From the NCBI GenBank assembly GCA_905331475.1, contig CAJNYU010002470.1, forward strand, positions 1-64,000: 64,000 bases of DNA, read 5' to 3'. Source of the stretch: Rotaria socialis. Taxonomy: Eukaryota > Rotifera > Eurotatoria > Philodinida > Philodinidae. A program made the translations under genes and the position numbers. This document shows, piece by piece, positions 14,522 through 26,087 of this stretch (its first letter is position 1; every line of letters begins with the position of its first letter). The notes under the pieces are model-generated. The model did no database searches and had not been told where the DNA came from. It worked only from the letters and a program-made list of their open reading frames with translations.

Positions 14522-16455
14522 ATAATATTTTCTTTGTTACTATGAAATGAAATACAATGTCTATAGCCTATGAAAATGATTGGACATGTCTTGATAAATA
14601 TTGATAGAAAACGTTTTGATAATCAAATAAATATTTGACTCTTTTATCCTTCCGTCTTCGTATAACCCACAAGGTATTTTTGTGTGTCGCTCATTTTTGC
14701 ATTACATTTTCAGTGTGTAATCCTGATACAATGCTCATGCATCTGTTGAGGCAGCGATCATTCATCCAAAGACTATTAATATCGACTGAAGTAACTTGAA
14801 ATCAGAAACATAAGAGAAAATAATTACTCATGATTAAATAGCGTGTGGTATTGATAAATTGTTTTCTTTCCTGATTAAAGTCAATATTAATACTTAGACA
14901 AGGTTGTCTCGACACAGTCATGCTAATTCTGATCTCGTCTAGTCTCGTATTATTTTGTTCAAGCGTCAAATTCTCCCTTAAATCTTAATTAGAGAAATAG
15001 ATTAATTGTTGTAGTTGAAATTTATGATAAATAATCGATATTGTCTCGATCTATTTTAGCTCTTTTGTGAATTAATTATATAATTTAGCTTTTATTCTTG
15101 ATCGTTATTTCTTTTTACTAGGCCTTCAGAGACAAAAAATATGGCGCTAAAATTTTCATGCGATCTATCAATGGGATCTTTTTCATCTAATTTGCTTACG
15201 ATTCTTCATTATAGATATTCTTCGAAGATTTCTATTTCGAAAAAAAAACCTATTCAATTAAAGAATGAAAATAAATAAATCCTTTCATGAATTTATTCAA
15301 CACTAGAGGTTTTAATGATTAGAAAAACTAAATATAAGCGATGTATCAGCTTTTATTCATTATAAAGTAATTATCGAGAAAGTGATAAGATATTCATATG
15401 GCAAAATATTTGAGACGTATTTTTGATTGAATTCGCATATTGATCAAGAACTAAATTCGACCATTCTTGTATTATGTTACTCTATAATTCAAAATGCAGT
15501 TGTTGGAATATAATCTCATGAATTGACGCTTAAGTGTTTCGCTTTTTACATATTATAGAGAATTGAATGAAAGTTAGCATATATTAATAATTTTTCCATG
15601 AAAGAATTCGAAGTAAACTATGCAGAATATGACATTAATTAGAATCCGAGATCAGCGAAAAACGGTCTGAACGATAGAGAACAAACTTGTTTCCATTTGT
15701 GCTTTATCTAATTATATCTGCTGAGCAGTTCACATGATAATATTTTCAAAGTACGTTACTATGAGTTTACGTTTGTTGTATATTAAAAGTACCAGATGGC
15801 CACTGGCACATTAGCTCAATTAACAAAATTCAATTATCTTAACTTTTAATTTCGCTACTACATATTGTCTGTTCACATTTTGTACAACTGCTGGTTTCCT
15901 TAATAATATTTGCTCTTAGATACTTTTCGCTGGTTTTTGTTTTGAATAGAATTTATCCTTTCCGGAACCATGCACCTCATTGCATCATCAGAACTTTTTC
16001 TTCCCGATAAGATTAATTGTTGTCTGTTGATATTGAACTTACTATCTCAAAATACTATTGCTGCCATTAAGACATCTCCTGACATCCTAAATAAATAATC
16101 TGAATAAAATTATCCTATTTTTATTCAGACGTAAACATATGTAAAAATTATGTAATTGAGTGAAAACGTCATTGTGAATGACAGCTTTCTACGAATTAAC
16201 ATTTATATCGAAGTTCGATAATAAAATTTTATTGCCAATATCGATTTTCAAAGATCTTTTGAGTGCGCATTGATTCTTCAAAATTTTAGACATGCCGCCA
16301 TTCGAAGATTGTTTTTAATTAAAATATCAAAAAACAAGACGTTTCTTCACTCCTTTTATCTTATAGAAAATGAATGCAGCAGAAATTCAAAGGCTTGCTT
16401 AATATAACGTCAAGCTGAGTTCCGTCTAGATTCCATTCTAGTTCAATAGTTTTTT
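14522..16455. other. Non-genic AT-rich stretch
   Basis: About 1.9 kb with no open frame of coding character on either strand and no repeat clear by eye. It contains the 3' UTR and poly-A signal of the EF-hand gene at its left end. Confidence 0.5.
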
Positions 16456-16641
16456 AATGCGATGCGAAGCAGAAGCATTTATGTAGTCCGTCACGAGTTT
16501 TTTAATGCGATGCGAAGCAGAAGCATTTATGTAGTCCGTCGCGAGTTTTTTCAATGCGATGCGAAGCAGAAGCATTTATGTAGTCCGTCGCGTGTTTTTA
16601 ATGCGATGCGAAGCAGAAGCATTTATGTAGTTCGTCGCGAG
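16456..16641. repeat. Tandem array, four copies of a ~48-bp unit
   Basis: Four near-identical copies start at 16456, 16504, 16553 and 16600 (periods 48, 49 and 47). Each opens with AATGCGATGCGAAGCAGAAG and ends in a GTCGCGAG-like sequence. An open frame crosses the array (M-R-S-R-S-I-Y-V-V repeats) but is only a by-product of the repeat. The core GCGATGCGAAGCAG recurs inverted at about 17092 and 17670, so the array seems to belong to a larger repeat structure that extends to about 17.7 kb. Confidence 0.9.
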
Positions 16642-16659
16642 TTTTTTTTTTATTTTTTA

Positions 16660-17720
16660 CTCACTTGACGTACGCATCACAAGTCGTCGTTTTGCGACGC
16701 GATGATCTCGAAAACCGAAAATCACAGAAAACTCGTTGAAACGTGAGATCGAAGCATCAAGATCGAACCTTTTACATCTGTTTTCGAATCTTTAAACTGA
16801 AGTTCCGTTCACTCAGACATGTGGTTCCAAAATGACGAAAATGAAAGAAATTTATCAAGAGATAATTAAAGGTGACGTCATGAACATATGTTAGCCACTA
16901 TAGCCTATTCATTTACAGCTGATCTAAGATAATGAATCATGGAGATAATTAATCGATCAATCGAAATCGATTCTTAAGAATGTATCACTAAGTAAGAATA
17001 GAGTTTTCTGAGTGATGAATTTCATCATGTCGACATAAAAAAGTTTTCAAGATTTCTCTGAATTGAAGACTTTTCCTGGATCGAGATTCCTGCTTCGCGT
17101 CGCATTTCGTATTCGAGTGAAACTTGAATACCATCTAGTTTTTTCTTTCTTTCAAACTTAAGTACGCATAAAAAGTTCTTATTAAGTGACGCGATGATCT
17201 AAAGGCCGTAAATGCTAGAAAATCCATTCAAACTAGATATGAAAGTATCGAGATCGAACTTGTTACATCTTTTTCCAATTTTCAATACTAGGTTTTGTTC
17301 GCCTAAAAATATGATTCGAAAATGATGATTTTGAAAGGTTTTATTGTTTTATAGTTTCGCGCTAATCAAAATGACGTCATCAATAGTTGTTAACCAATAG
17401 TCTATTGCTTTAGATCTGATTCAAGATAATGATTCATGAAAATAATTAATCGTTCAATGAAAAAATCGTTAGAAAACTGGTTGCTACATTTTCAGAAAGA
17501 TCATCTAGTGATGAATTTCAAAATGGTCGATTTAAGAATAGTGAATGCGAAATTTTTATTCAAAATTCGTATACGGAAATTTAAAAAGAATAAACGTTTG
17601 TAATGGATCTTAAAGTGTATCATTTATTTTTAAATCTTATTCTCGCTGCTTTCGAAAATTCGGCTCGTGTGCTTCGCACCGCATTTCGTATTCGAGTGAA
17701 ACTTGAATATCATCTAGTTA
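16660..17720. repeat. Diverged direct duplication of a ~0.5 kb unit, probable decayed mobile element
   Basis: Two copies follow each other. Landmarks shared in the same order are ACGCGATGATCT (about 16697 and 17189), ATCGAGATCGAAC-type sequence (about 16760 and 17237), ATGACGTCAT-type sequence (about 16872 and 17370), ATAATTAATCG (about 16945 and 17441), and GCATTTCGTATTCGAGTGAA (about 17102 and 17680). Spacing is about 495 bp, except that the second copy carries roughly 80 bp extra before the last landmark. No protein-coding frame is evident. Each copy ends with an inverted version of the core of the adjacent 48-bp array, as expected for ends of a non-autonomous element, but no target-site duplication was identified. 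Confidence 0.7.
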
Positions 17721-17885
17721 CTATCAGGAAAAGATTTCTTGAAGTATATTAAACTATTCAAGCATGTCGTACATAAGCACTTCTAACCTTGAACAAAAAT
17801 AGCACATTTTTGTATCGCTTCCAGAAATATCCGCAGTTATTTGTCTTCGTTTTCAGTCGAATTCCTAAAACTGTATTGTCTGGGA

Positions 17886-17888
<3 letters not shown>

Positions 17889-17923
<35 letters not shown>
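17889..17923. repeat. (TC)n microsatellite
   Basis: Uninterrupted TC dinucleotide run of about 17 units, intergenic. Confidence 0.95.
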
Positions 17924-17925
<2 letters not shown>

Positions 17926-18070
17926 TAGAACATCAGAAAAATTGTTCTAAATTGTGATGTTAAACATTCTAATTTATGTATTAATAAATTATCCATATTT
18001 AAATAAACGACTGTATTCATAATATCGTTTCATATGAACGCATGAGAAATAAACCGAAATAGAAAATAGA

Positions 18071-18376
18071 CTATGGAACACAAAGCATCGAGAAGTATAC
18101 TCAGATAATCTTGGTGAATTTTATAAAGTAAAACAAAAGTTACCTGAATTACGAGAGTATCTGGTGTATATTGTTTTCAGAAGTATTGATATTCATGAGC
18201 ATCGTCAAAGGTTCTAGTTGAATCCATTACGTAAATACGAAGAGTCAACTGAGGCAAATCGAGTGTTCAAGTTTTTTAATGCGGAAACTGAGTAAACTTC
18301 TCAAAGATGGCTCACAGGATATAAAAATTTGTATCGTCGTGATCAGCTCATTGAATTACTCTACATATTGATGTAA
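18071..18376 (+). pseudogene. Decayed reading frame of unknown origin
   Basis: One frame stays open for about 100 codons apart from two stops (TAG near 18218 and TAA near 18293) and ends in TAA. The translation looks protein-like rather than low-complexity: segments include VYSDNLGEFYKVKQKLPELR, LNPLRKYEESTEANRVFKFF and WLTGYKNLYRRDQLIELLYI. No neighbouring splice sites rescue the stops, so it is most likely an old gene or mobile-element fragment. I do not recognise the family. Chance openness in AT-rich DNA is less likely given two stops in ~100 codons and the amino-acid mix. Confidence 0.4.
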
Positions 18377-19393
18377 AGATAATTCAAATCGGATAATCAC
18401 ATTTGAGAGTAATTTTTCATTAGGTAAAAGTGATAGTTATGAGTATTATGTGTCCATGTCTACCATGAAAATGAAGAATGGAATCTTTCCTTTATCACTA
18501 GGATAGAAAGCAATTAGTTCATTTAAAAAAACATGACCAAATTATTAAGATTCTGTTTTTGTAGATGACTTTTGGGACACTCTGTATACTTCGTATAATA
18601 TTCAATTAGTATGCATATCTCGATGTAGAAACTACTTTAGTTCATGCATAATGTTAAATCTACCCTCTGTGACAATATGCTGAGATGATAGCGCGACATG
18701 CACTAGTTGTTTCTAATGAAGTGATTGGCGAGACAAAATATCAAGTGGACCATAAATAGTAATCGAATAGAAACTAAAAATATCTCCTTACTGTAAAGAT
18801 CAAATACACTGATCTTTTCTTTTTTTCCCTCGATGAGTGATAGATGCGTATTCGAAGTTTCTGTTCATCAAAACAAAATCATTGGTTTTTCAAAAAAGGT
18901 TTACAGTTTATTATTATTATTAATGTTACACGCCGATTCTTGTATCAAAATATGTTTTTAAAAAGTCAAGTTTTGTTCTTAGAATTCGAGTCATACTTAG
19001 AATATGATTTACTTTAGGTGAAAATCAAATATCTTAAAAATTCAGTTCTAATTCTCATGTGCGAACATAATTTTTAATTTCTTCAAGTAAAGAAAAGAAA
19101 AAAGGCGACACATTTTTCGAATAATAAATGGTGTTAATTCTATCTACATAGTATTTGTTCAAGTTGTTATTTTTTTCTTTTTTGAATAAAAATTTTTACT
19201 AGAGACAAAAAATGATCAGCTCAATCGGTTCTGACAAAGTCGAAGCTTTCCAATTTGTTTGTCCTTCAATTATTATTTATCCTTGAAACTATTTATAAAT
19301 TCATAAGATTTTCAAATAAGACAAGCCTCTACTTTAAAAACAAAGAGGTATATTAGTGCTTCTATATCATAAAAAGAAAAATAACATATACTT
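18377..19393. other. Non-genic stretch downstream of the GPCR gene
   Basis: About 1 kb of AT-rich sequence with no exon or repeat that I can support. It includes the 3' flank of the minus-strand receptor gene. Confidence 0.5.
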
Positions 19394-21250
19394 CTACAAA
19401 TTATTCAATCTCTTATTTTTTGATGTGATCTTATCATCGCGAAAAAGTACATGTTGTTTCATAGTTGAGTCAGGAGAATTTTTAGTTCCATTATGTTGTA
19501 TATCAATAGAATTCAACGATGGGGTTAACGATATATGTGCTTCATCAGCTCTATGGTTAAATATCACAGTTGATGAAGGTTGAATTTTAATAATAGAATT
19601 TCTCGTTTCAATATGTGTATTATTATTATTATTACATTCTAAATGATTGTAATTATCATCATTATTGTATTGTTTATTAATTAATCGTAATGCTGTCGAT
19701 GGTAATCGGTCTTGTCTATTTTGGATTTTTGATGGACATAACAGTTCTGTGAATGCATCGCGAAATGCTCTTGACATGCGACAATAAATAAAAAAATTGA
19801 TTGGATAAGATAATAAAACGGCAAAATTAAGCAATTGAACAGAAAAGTTTAAAAATCCCGATAAAAAATTTGATTTCAATAATTGGAGCAAACCAGTTAT
19901 AATCAAATGAAGTGCCATTGGAACTTCCACAATTAAGAAAATAGTTACTACGATAACCTATAAAAACAAAAGCAATAGAACATCAAAATAAATAAACAGA
20001 AAAAATAAAAAGATCTTGTTTTCTCTTTCTTGTGCCTTTACATACAAGCATTAATGTCACACTTGTTTGTTCCTGTGCGCGAGCTTCATGACTACGTTTT
20101 CTCATGAGTCTAGCTCGATTTTGTTTAGCTGCTTTCATCCGGTGTACCAAAATAGCATTTAATATAACGAGTATCGTGCACGGGCCAACATTAATTAATA
20201 AAGCACGTAACACTGAATAAACAGAATATAATGTGCTGAATCTTGGATCTTTAGAGTAATCACGCACAATACATGCTTCAAATGTTTTTGTTGAATCCAA
20301 CAATGAACGAACTGTTATTGGATGAAATGAACCCTCGAGAAACATTGGTACGGCAACAATAAGTGCAAGAAGATTAACACATGCTATTGCTTTAAGAGCC
20401 ATTCGTACTGTACACCAGTGTTTCGCTTTTCCCGAATGACACACATATATGTATCGTTGAATAGCTAAGACAACGGTTACCTGAAAGAATATTTTAAGAA
20501 AAACAAAGCATAATATATCAGTTCTGTCACTTCGCACGGATTTCTTCTTATAGGATTAGATTATTGTAGATAAATAATGGAGCTGATTTCAAGCGAAAAT
20601 TTACATCGAAAATAGATGCAAATCTTGCACATCAGTGTTCCACCCTTGACGCTTCGAAATTTTACTATTTCCTCTGTCGAACTATTTATTAACTATGGTT
20701 ATCGAGATAATTTTATGCATGATTACTACTAACTCACCCAAATAGAACATGTGTGAAAAATAAATGGAAGAACTTCATAATTAACTCGATGGAACCACCC
20801 ATAATTATAAGGCCAGTAATCATTACAATTTTTAAATGTGAACACATATATGCAGGCTGGAAAAGGAAATAATCCCGTCAGAGTATCATAAAGTGCGATC
20901 GCCAAAAGTAGAATATTTGTTGCTGAACGAAGGTGTTTTTGTAGTAAAACAACAGCAATTAATGAATTTAATACCGTTGAAATAATAATAATTAACGGTG
21001 CACAAATACCTTGTAGAATAATATAATAGGATGGTGGACATTTACCAGGATAAAATGGATACCAATCAAAATTTGTTCGTAGGGAATTAATACCACTTGC
21101 TTCAATTATTGATGATGTTTCATTCGGTGAAATTACCATTGCGTCGAAATCAAATGGTAACAGAAGACTAATTGTATTGTTATTATCACCAGCGTTAAAC
21201 CATCGTCTAGAATAAATGAAGCTTGTTGAAATCAAAGAAAGTCCATGCAA
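19394..21250 (-). CDS. Peptide GPCR, sex-peptide/myoinhibitory-peptide receptor type
   Basis: Rhodopsin-class receptor in three exons: 21250-20738, 20480-20046 and 19957-19394, giving 503 aa. The N terminus has possible N-glycosylation sites (NNTISL, NETS). TM1 contains STVLNSLIAVVLL. TM2 reads ATNILLLAIALYDTLTG. TM3 FHTCSIWVTVVLAIQRYIYV is followed by CH. The QRYIYVCH motif in place of DRY is characteristic of the SPR/MIP-receptor group shared by insects and lophotrochozoans. TM7 reads LSYPINFFIYC (NPxxY variant), followed by a long Asn-rich tail. The ATG chosen lies just upstream of a possible TTCTAG acceptor (near 21210), so the true first exon may be elsewhere and the first ~15 residues are uncertain. 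Confidence 0.85.
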
Positions 21251-23343
21251 TTAATATAATTGAAAAAAGAAGAAATTTAAGCTATCTTTGAAAATTAATC
21301 TTTTCAAGTGTCAATCTCATGCATGTCTGAAGTCTTTCTTCTTTCGTTCGTTTTTTTCACTTGTGGATTGTTTGACAAATTGACAAACAATCAAGGTTAG
21401 ATCAAGTGTTATACAAAGAAGCAGAAGAAGAAAATAGCTAGGGGTAACTAATATTGTTCGTGCACGGAAGCAAGTAAGTAGCATAGAATGGACATACATG
21501 AATTACTATCAGAAAATGAACAAGAACATTAGAAATGATAGAGATTGACAAGAGAAAATGTTCACGACAATGTTCCGCAACATTCAATCCTTGGGGCGAG
21601 GCTTTCTCAACAGAAAAAGAGAGAGAGAGAGAGAGAAGAAACAAAAAGAAACACAAAGATAAACTGAAAGAAAGTCATCAATTACATTCTGCTATAATAC
21701 GGTTGATGTAGAAGAAAACATGGTTCAAATCGTAAATCATTACTGTGCCATGCTTTTTCTGCCAAATCAATTCAGTTTCTTCTTGTCCTTCCTTTTCTAT
21801 CTCATGAGTACGTGCATACACCTTGATGTTTTTGCTAAATGTCTTATGCAGCATTAGGCAAAGATTTTTCTCATTTCACAGAACTATTTTAGTAACTATA
21901 TAATAAGTCGTTGATAATTGTAACAAATTGGCGAGTGATGAATGATAATGTCAGATACTCTGCCTACGCGATCTATAAAATAATTCACCAGCATCATAAT
22001 ATATATTAGAAATTAATCTAGTGTGTAACATGCTAAGAATTTCTTTATATAATAGATGTCAAACATGATAAAATTGATAAAATATAAAATTATGAAAATA
22101 ACGAAGGAAAAAAATGCTGTTTCCTTCCAAGTTTATACTCTTCGGTTGTTGTTCGTTTTCGAAAAAAAACAAACGTGATTGTGATATGTATATTTATGTA
22201 GTGTTGATTTAGTCGTTTTAGAATGCGTTAAGTTGTTGATGAGTGAGACAAGTCAATGGTATGTTATTTATTCATCTATATAGTGTTTGAATCAAAAATA
22301 AGATAGAGACACGCACGCATACCGAAAGTCAATAATACAGAGTTTACCATGATAAATATTTTATTTATACTTTTAGCAATATTCAAATAAACGAATGCTT
22401 TTGTCTACTTGCACGTTAATTAATTCAATTAAAAGAAGAAGAAAAAAAAAGAAATGGTCTCATGTGTATTTCTTTTTTTTGTAAAGATTAGTCATTACTT
22501 TTTAATGAAATATTTCGTTTCCAATTATTCTATTCGCGATTTTGACACTAAAGTTATTTTTACACGTCCTTTCGCCATCTTATATTGTTTTTCTATAGAA
22601 AATGTTAATATTTCCCTCTGCGTCTTCTCATTTCTTTTTGCTTTTTCATTTCTCTTCATTATATATTTTTTTATTAATCAGAAATATCAAATTTGCATAT
22701 ATTTAGCTGGGCATAAAATATTGACAAATCCCCTGATAATTTCCTTCGCTGTTCTATACAACTATCATCGTATAACTTTCCTAATTATTTACTTGGTGCA
22801 CAGTGTGAATTCATACAACGCTTTTCTCAATGATCTAGACTAATGGATGACTGATCGTATTTTGAAACTATAAAAAGCTCTTGTTATTCGAGTCGCTATA
22901 ACAGACTGAGAAAAAAGTAGGATGTTAAAGAAACGCATTAGTCGTAAGTAGCTACGAGTTGCTCTAGTGTTTTATTTTTCAATCAAAATTGCTTCCGACA
23001 GCTGTAGAGTGGTGAAATGCAGGTTTTTTAAATTGAAATCATTTGATGTCGACGGCAAATAGCCAAATCTTTAGATCTACTAAGGCCAGTCATCGTCTTT
23101 TGTTTTATTTTTTTTTCTTCTTCTTTGGCTTTACATACTTTGTAAGTTCTACTTTTCGATTGTTTTCTTGTGTATTATGACTTCTATTGTGCAGTTAGCG
23201 CATTTAGTATCACTTAACGAGAGAAAAAATAACTAGGTTTCCATTCATTTTTTTAACTGAACACAAAGAAAACAAAAATTCATGTATATCTTACAAGTAC
23301 AAAATGAATAGAATATGATAGTTATAACTTATCAATATATATA
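21251..23343. other. Gene-free stretch, left part
   Basis: About 2.1 kb of AT-rich sequence. The longest open frame (22454-22843, +) is a Phe/Ile/Tyr-rich translation of A/T runs without domains and is not supported as a gene. A short GA run lies at 21616-21638. Confidence 0.5.
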
Positions 23344-23912
23344 CAGTGGCCGTCAAAATTATCCAACCACTTAAAAAAAAAAGATTTTTTCTTATTCCAT
23401 ATTTGACAAAAAAAAGTGACTCGAGGTTTGTAACTTTTACCATGTTGTAGACCACAGTGTCTAGTATGTTTGTGTTTAGTTTCATTTGAGAGCTTCGTGT
23501 TGTTGACTTTTTATTAAAATGAAAAAAACGTATGTCATATATTTTACGCATCAAAATTATCCGACCACTTGTGTTTTTGTTCTATCTTTGCGCTCATCTA
23601 AATATAAAGTTTTCTTTATGTTACATTATTCGAAAGAGAAAAATGTTTTCTACACGATGTGCTAGTTTTTTTTTGCATTGGTATACAGAAAAAGTCTAAA
23701 AAATAGTGTTTTGAGCAGTCAGCTACGACTTTATGAGTAAAAGGCTCTGGACAGACAATTGTTTTTACTAATGATCGGGCAACTCTGATGAATAATGCAC
23801 TGTTAGGAAGTGCATTAAAAACTACATTATATAGGATGTTTAAACGAACACGGTGTGACGTCTAGTTGAGATGGCTGGGTCTAAAATAGATACCAAATCG
23901 GTATAGTTGTCC
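23344..23912 (+). repeat. Left inverted-repeat arm of the Tc1-type element (outer part)
   Basis: It pairs with the right arm. Outer repeat TCAAAATTATCCAACCACTT near 23352 and inner repeat TCAAAATTATCCGACCACTT near 23552. The rest of this arm resumes at 24898 after the nested insertion. Confidence 0.85.
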
Positions 23913-24893
23913 GGTGACCACACACTTCGTTGCGATAAGTTAGTCGTATATAAAGTAGAGAGTACATTAATTAAATTAGGTGATTTTGTTCAATATGTTA
24001 TTCAATTAATCACTTGCATAAATGTATTCCTTTCCAATAATAACACTCTCTTTTATTATTACACCTTCTTTTTTCAAAAATGACAGACATGTATTCCAGT
24101 ACAATAATAACACTCTCTTTTATTACTACAATTTCTGTTTTTTTTCCATAAAACAACAGAAATGTTAATTTACAATTCATTTTTTTTTAAATTGAAATTA
24201 CCCAGAACTTAAAGTTAGGTTTATAATAAATGTAATTAAAATATAGCTTTACCTGTAAAAATTTTTATTTTTTAAATTCCAATTTAGAAAATTATTTCTC
24301 GCCTTAATATTTTTTTTAAATAAAAATGTGTTACCTCTCAAAAATGATGACAAAAGAACGTATAGAATTTATTCGGGTTATTTATTTTTAATGTTCGTAG
24401 CATCGAAAACCTAAAATTCCATTGCAAAAGCTTCCAAAGCTACTTCATCCAATAGTCGAGTTACTTTGCAAATCACAGAAAATTATCCTAGAAATTGCTG
24501 AACGAATTATACAACTCAAGAGAGAGAGAGCACATTTTTCTTTCATTTCTTCTTGGCTTTTCTTAGTTCCAGATTTCATCAGAAATCGTCTTCTTAAAAG
24601 ACTTGAGTTGACTTTCATTTGATAGCAGACTATTTGCAATATCACAGAAGAATTTTACAGAACTAGATCATTTTTTCTTCAAAACAAATCTATTATCCAT
24701 CATATCGATCTACTTATTATTCCATAGAGTCTACATTTATGAAGATGATTAATTGAATAACATATTGAACAAAATCACTTAATTCAATTAAAGTACTCTC
24801 TCCTTTATATACGACTAACTTATCGCAACAAATTTTTATTGCGACGAAGTGAACGCGACGAAGGGATTGCGACGATATGTACTAGTGCCAGTG
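23913..24893. mobile_element. Nested ~980-bp non-autonomous element inside the Tc1-type arm
   Basis: Comparison with the intact right arm shows 981 bp plus a GTCC duplication (23909-23912 and 24894-24897) inserted into the left arm. The insertion has its own inverted repeats of about 85 bp (23931-24012 and 24749-24829), both containing GATAAGTTAGTCGTATATAA in opposite orientations. Its outermost ends (GGTGACCAC left; GTGGTCC-side right) match only partly. The interior has two direct copies of AATAATAACACTCTCTTTTA (about 24035 and 24102) and no credible coding frame. A 4-bp duplication suits several DNA-transposon superfamilies; the family is not assigned. Confidence 0.75.
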
Positions 24894-25351
24894 GTCCATA
24901 TATTGCCTCTTTATCCAGCTGAAAAAACATTTGGAATTTTTAAAAAGTCCTTAATTTAGTAGAGAATTGTGTTCTTTACGTAGGCTAATTTTAACAATCT
25001 GAAACAAATTGCGTTGTCAAGGTTGAGAATGAATTTCTCAGCAAATATGACAGATATAAAAACTCACCCATAGCTTGAACAAGAATTTGAATACATATTA
25101 AATGAAATAGAAAGTTATTGAATCAGATTAAACCTGCGATTTAACTTGAAATTCAATGCTGTATCCATTGATACATCGTCTGCATACATCGCAGCGCTTG
25201 CCAGGATTCCAGCGAAAAAATTATTTACAAAAGACGCTCCCCTCGGGACCTATCAGGAGACTGCGATGTGTGATCGTGTGTTAAAATCCCCTCAGAGTTC
25301 ATTCAATATGGCCCTAGGTTGTGATGAGATGCTTCGGTGAATTTTGATTTC

Positions 25352-26087
25352 TATCATATTTGTTGAAAAACTCATTCGCAACCTTGAGAATGCCATCTGT
25401 TTCAGATTGTTAGAAGTAGCCTATGTAAAGAAAACAATCCTCTACTAAATTAAGAGCTTTTTAAAAATTCCAAATGATTTTTCAGCCGGATAAAGAGGCA
25501 GTATATGGACAACTATACCGATTTGGAATATATTTTAGACCCAGCCATCTCAACTAGACGTCACACCGTGTTCGTTTAAACATCCTATCTAATCTAGTTT
25601 TTAATGCACTTCCAAACAGTGCATTATTCATCAGAGTTGCCCGATCATTAGTAAAACAAATTGTCTGTCCAGAGCCTTTTACTCATAAAGTCGTAGCTGA
25701 CTGCTCAAAACACTATTTTTTAGACTTTTTCTGTATACCAATGCAAAAAAAAACTAGCACATCGTGTAGAAAACATTTTTCTCTTTCGAATAATGTAACA
25801 TAAAGAAAACTTTATATTTAGATGAGCGCAAAGATAGAACAAAAACACAAGTGGTCGGATAATTTTGATGCGTGAAATATATGATATACGTTTTTTTCAT
25901 TTTAATAAAAAGTCAACAACACGAAGTTCTCATATGAAACTAAACACAAGCATATTAGACAGTGTCTAGTAGACACTGTGGTCTACAACATGGTAAAAGT
26001 TACAAACCTCCAGTCACTATTTTTGTCAAATATAGAATAAGAAAAAAAATTTTTTTTTAAGTGGTTGGATAATTTTGACGGCCGCTG
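25352..26087 (-). repeat. Right inverted-repeat arm of the Tc1-type element
   Basis: An uninterrupted copy of the arm. It reads through the site where the left arm is interrupted (TATAGTTGTCCATATACTGC when reversed), which fixes the boundaries of the nested insertion. Confidence 0.85.

Larger units (their letters stand above)
23344..26087. mobile_element. Tc1/mariner-type non-autonomous element with very long IR/DR inverted repeats
   Basis: The ends are CAGTGGCCGTCAAAATTATC and its near-perfect inverse, each flanked by TA (23342-23343 and 26088-26089), the Tc1/mariner target duplication. Each arm holds a second, inner copy of the terminal motif about 200 bp inside (left about 23551, right about 25851), the IR/DR arrangement known from Sleeping Beauty-like Tc1 elements. 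The arms pair over about 730 bp (left 23344-23912 plus 24898-25054; right 25352-26087). Only about 300 bp in the middle is unique and it encodes no transposase. The left arm is split by a second insertion. Confidence 0.85.

Noticed and set aside
16462-16668. Open frame of repeated M-R-S-R-S-I-Y-V-V units
   Set aside because: It is only a read-through of the 48-bp tandem array, and unit lengths of 47-49 bp shift its frame between copies.
22454-22843. 129-codon hydrophobic open frame
   Set aside because: Composition mirrors A/T-rich DNA (Phe, Ile, Tyr, Leu). No domain, splice partner or conserved motif; probably spurious.
25146-25340. Possible transposase remnant in the centre of the Tc1-type element
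   Set aside because: 64 codons with no ATG at the start and no DDE/D or helix-turn-helix motif; cannot be called transposase.
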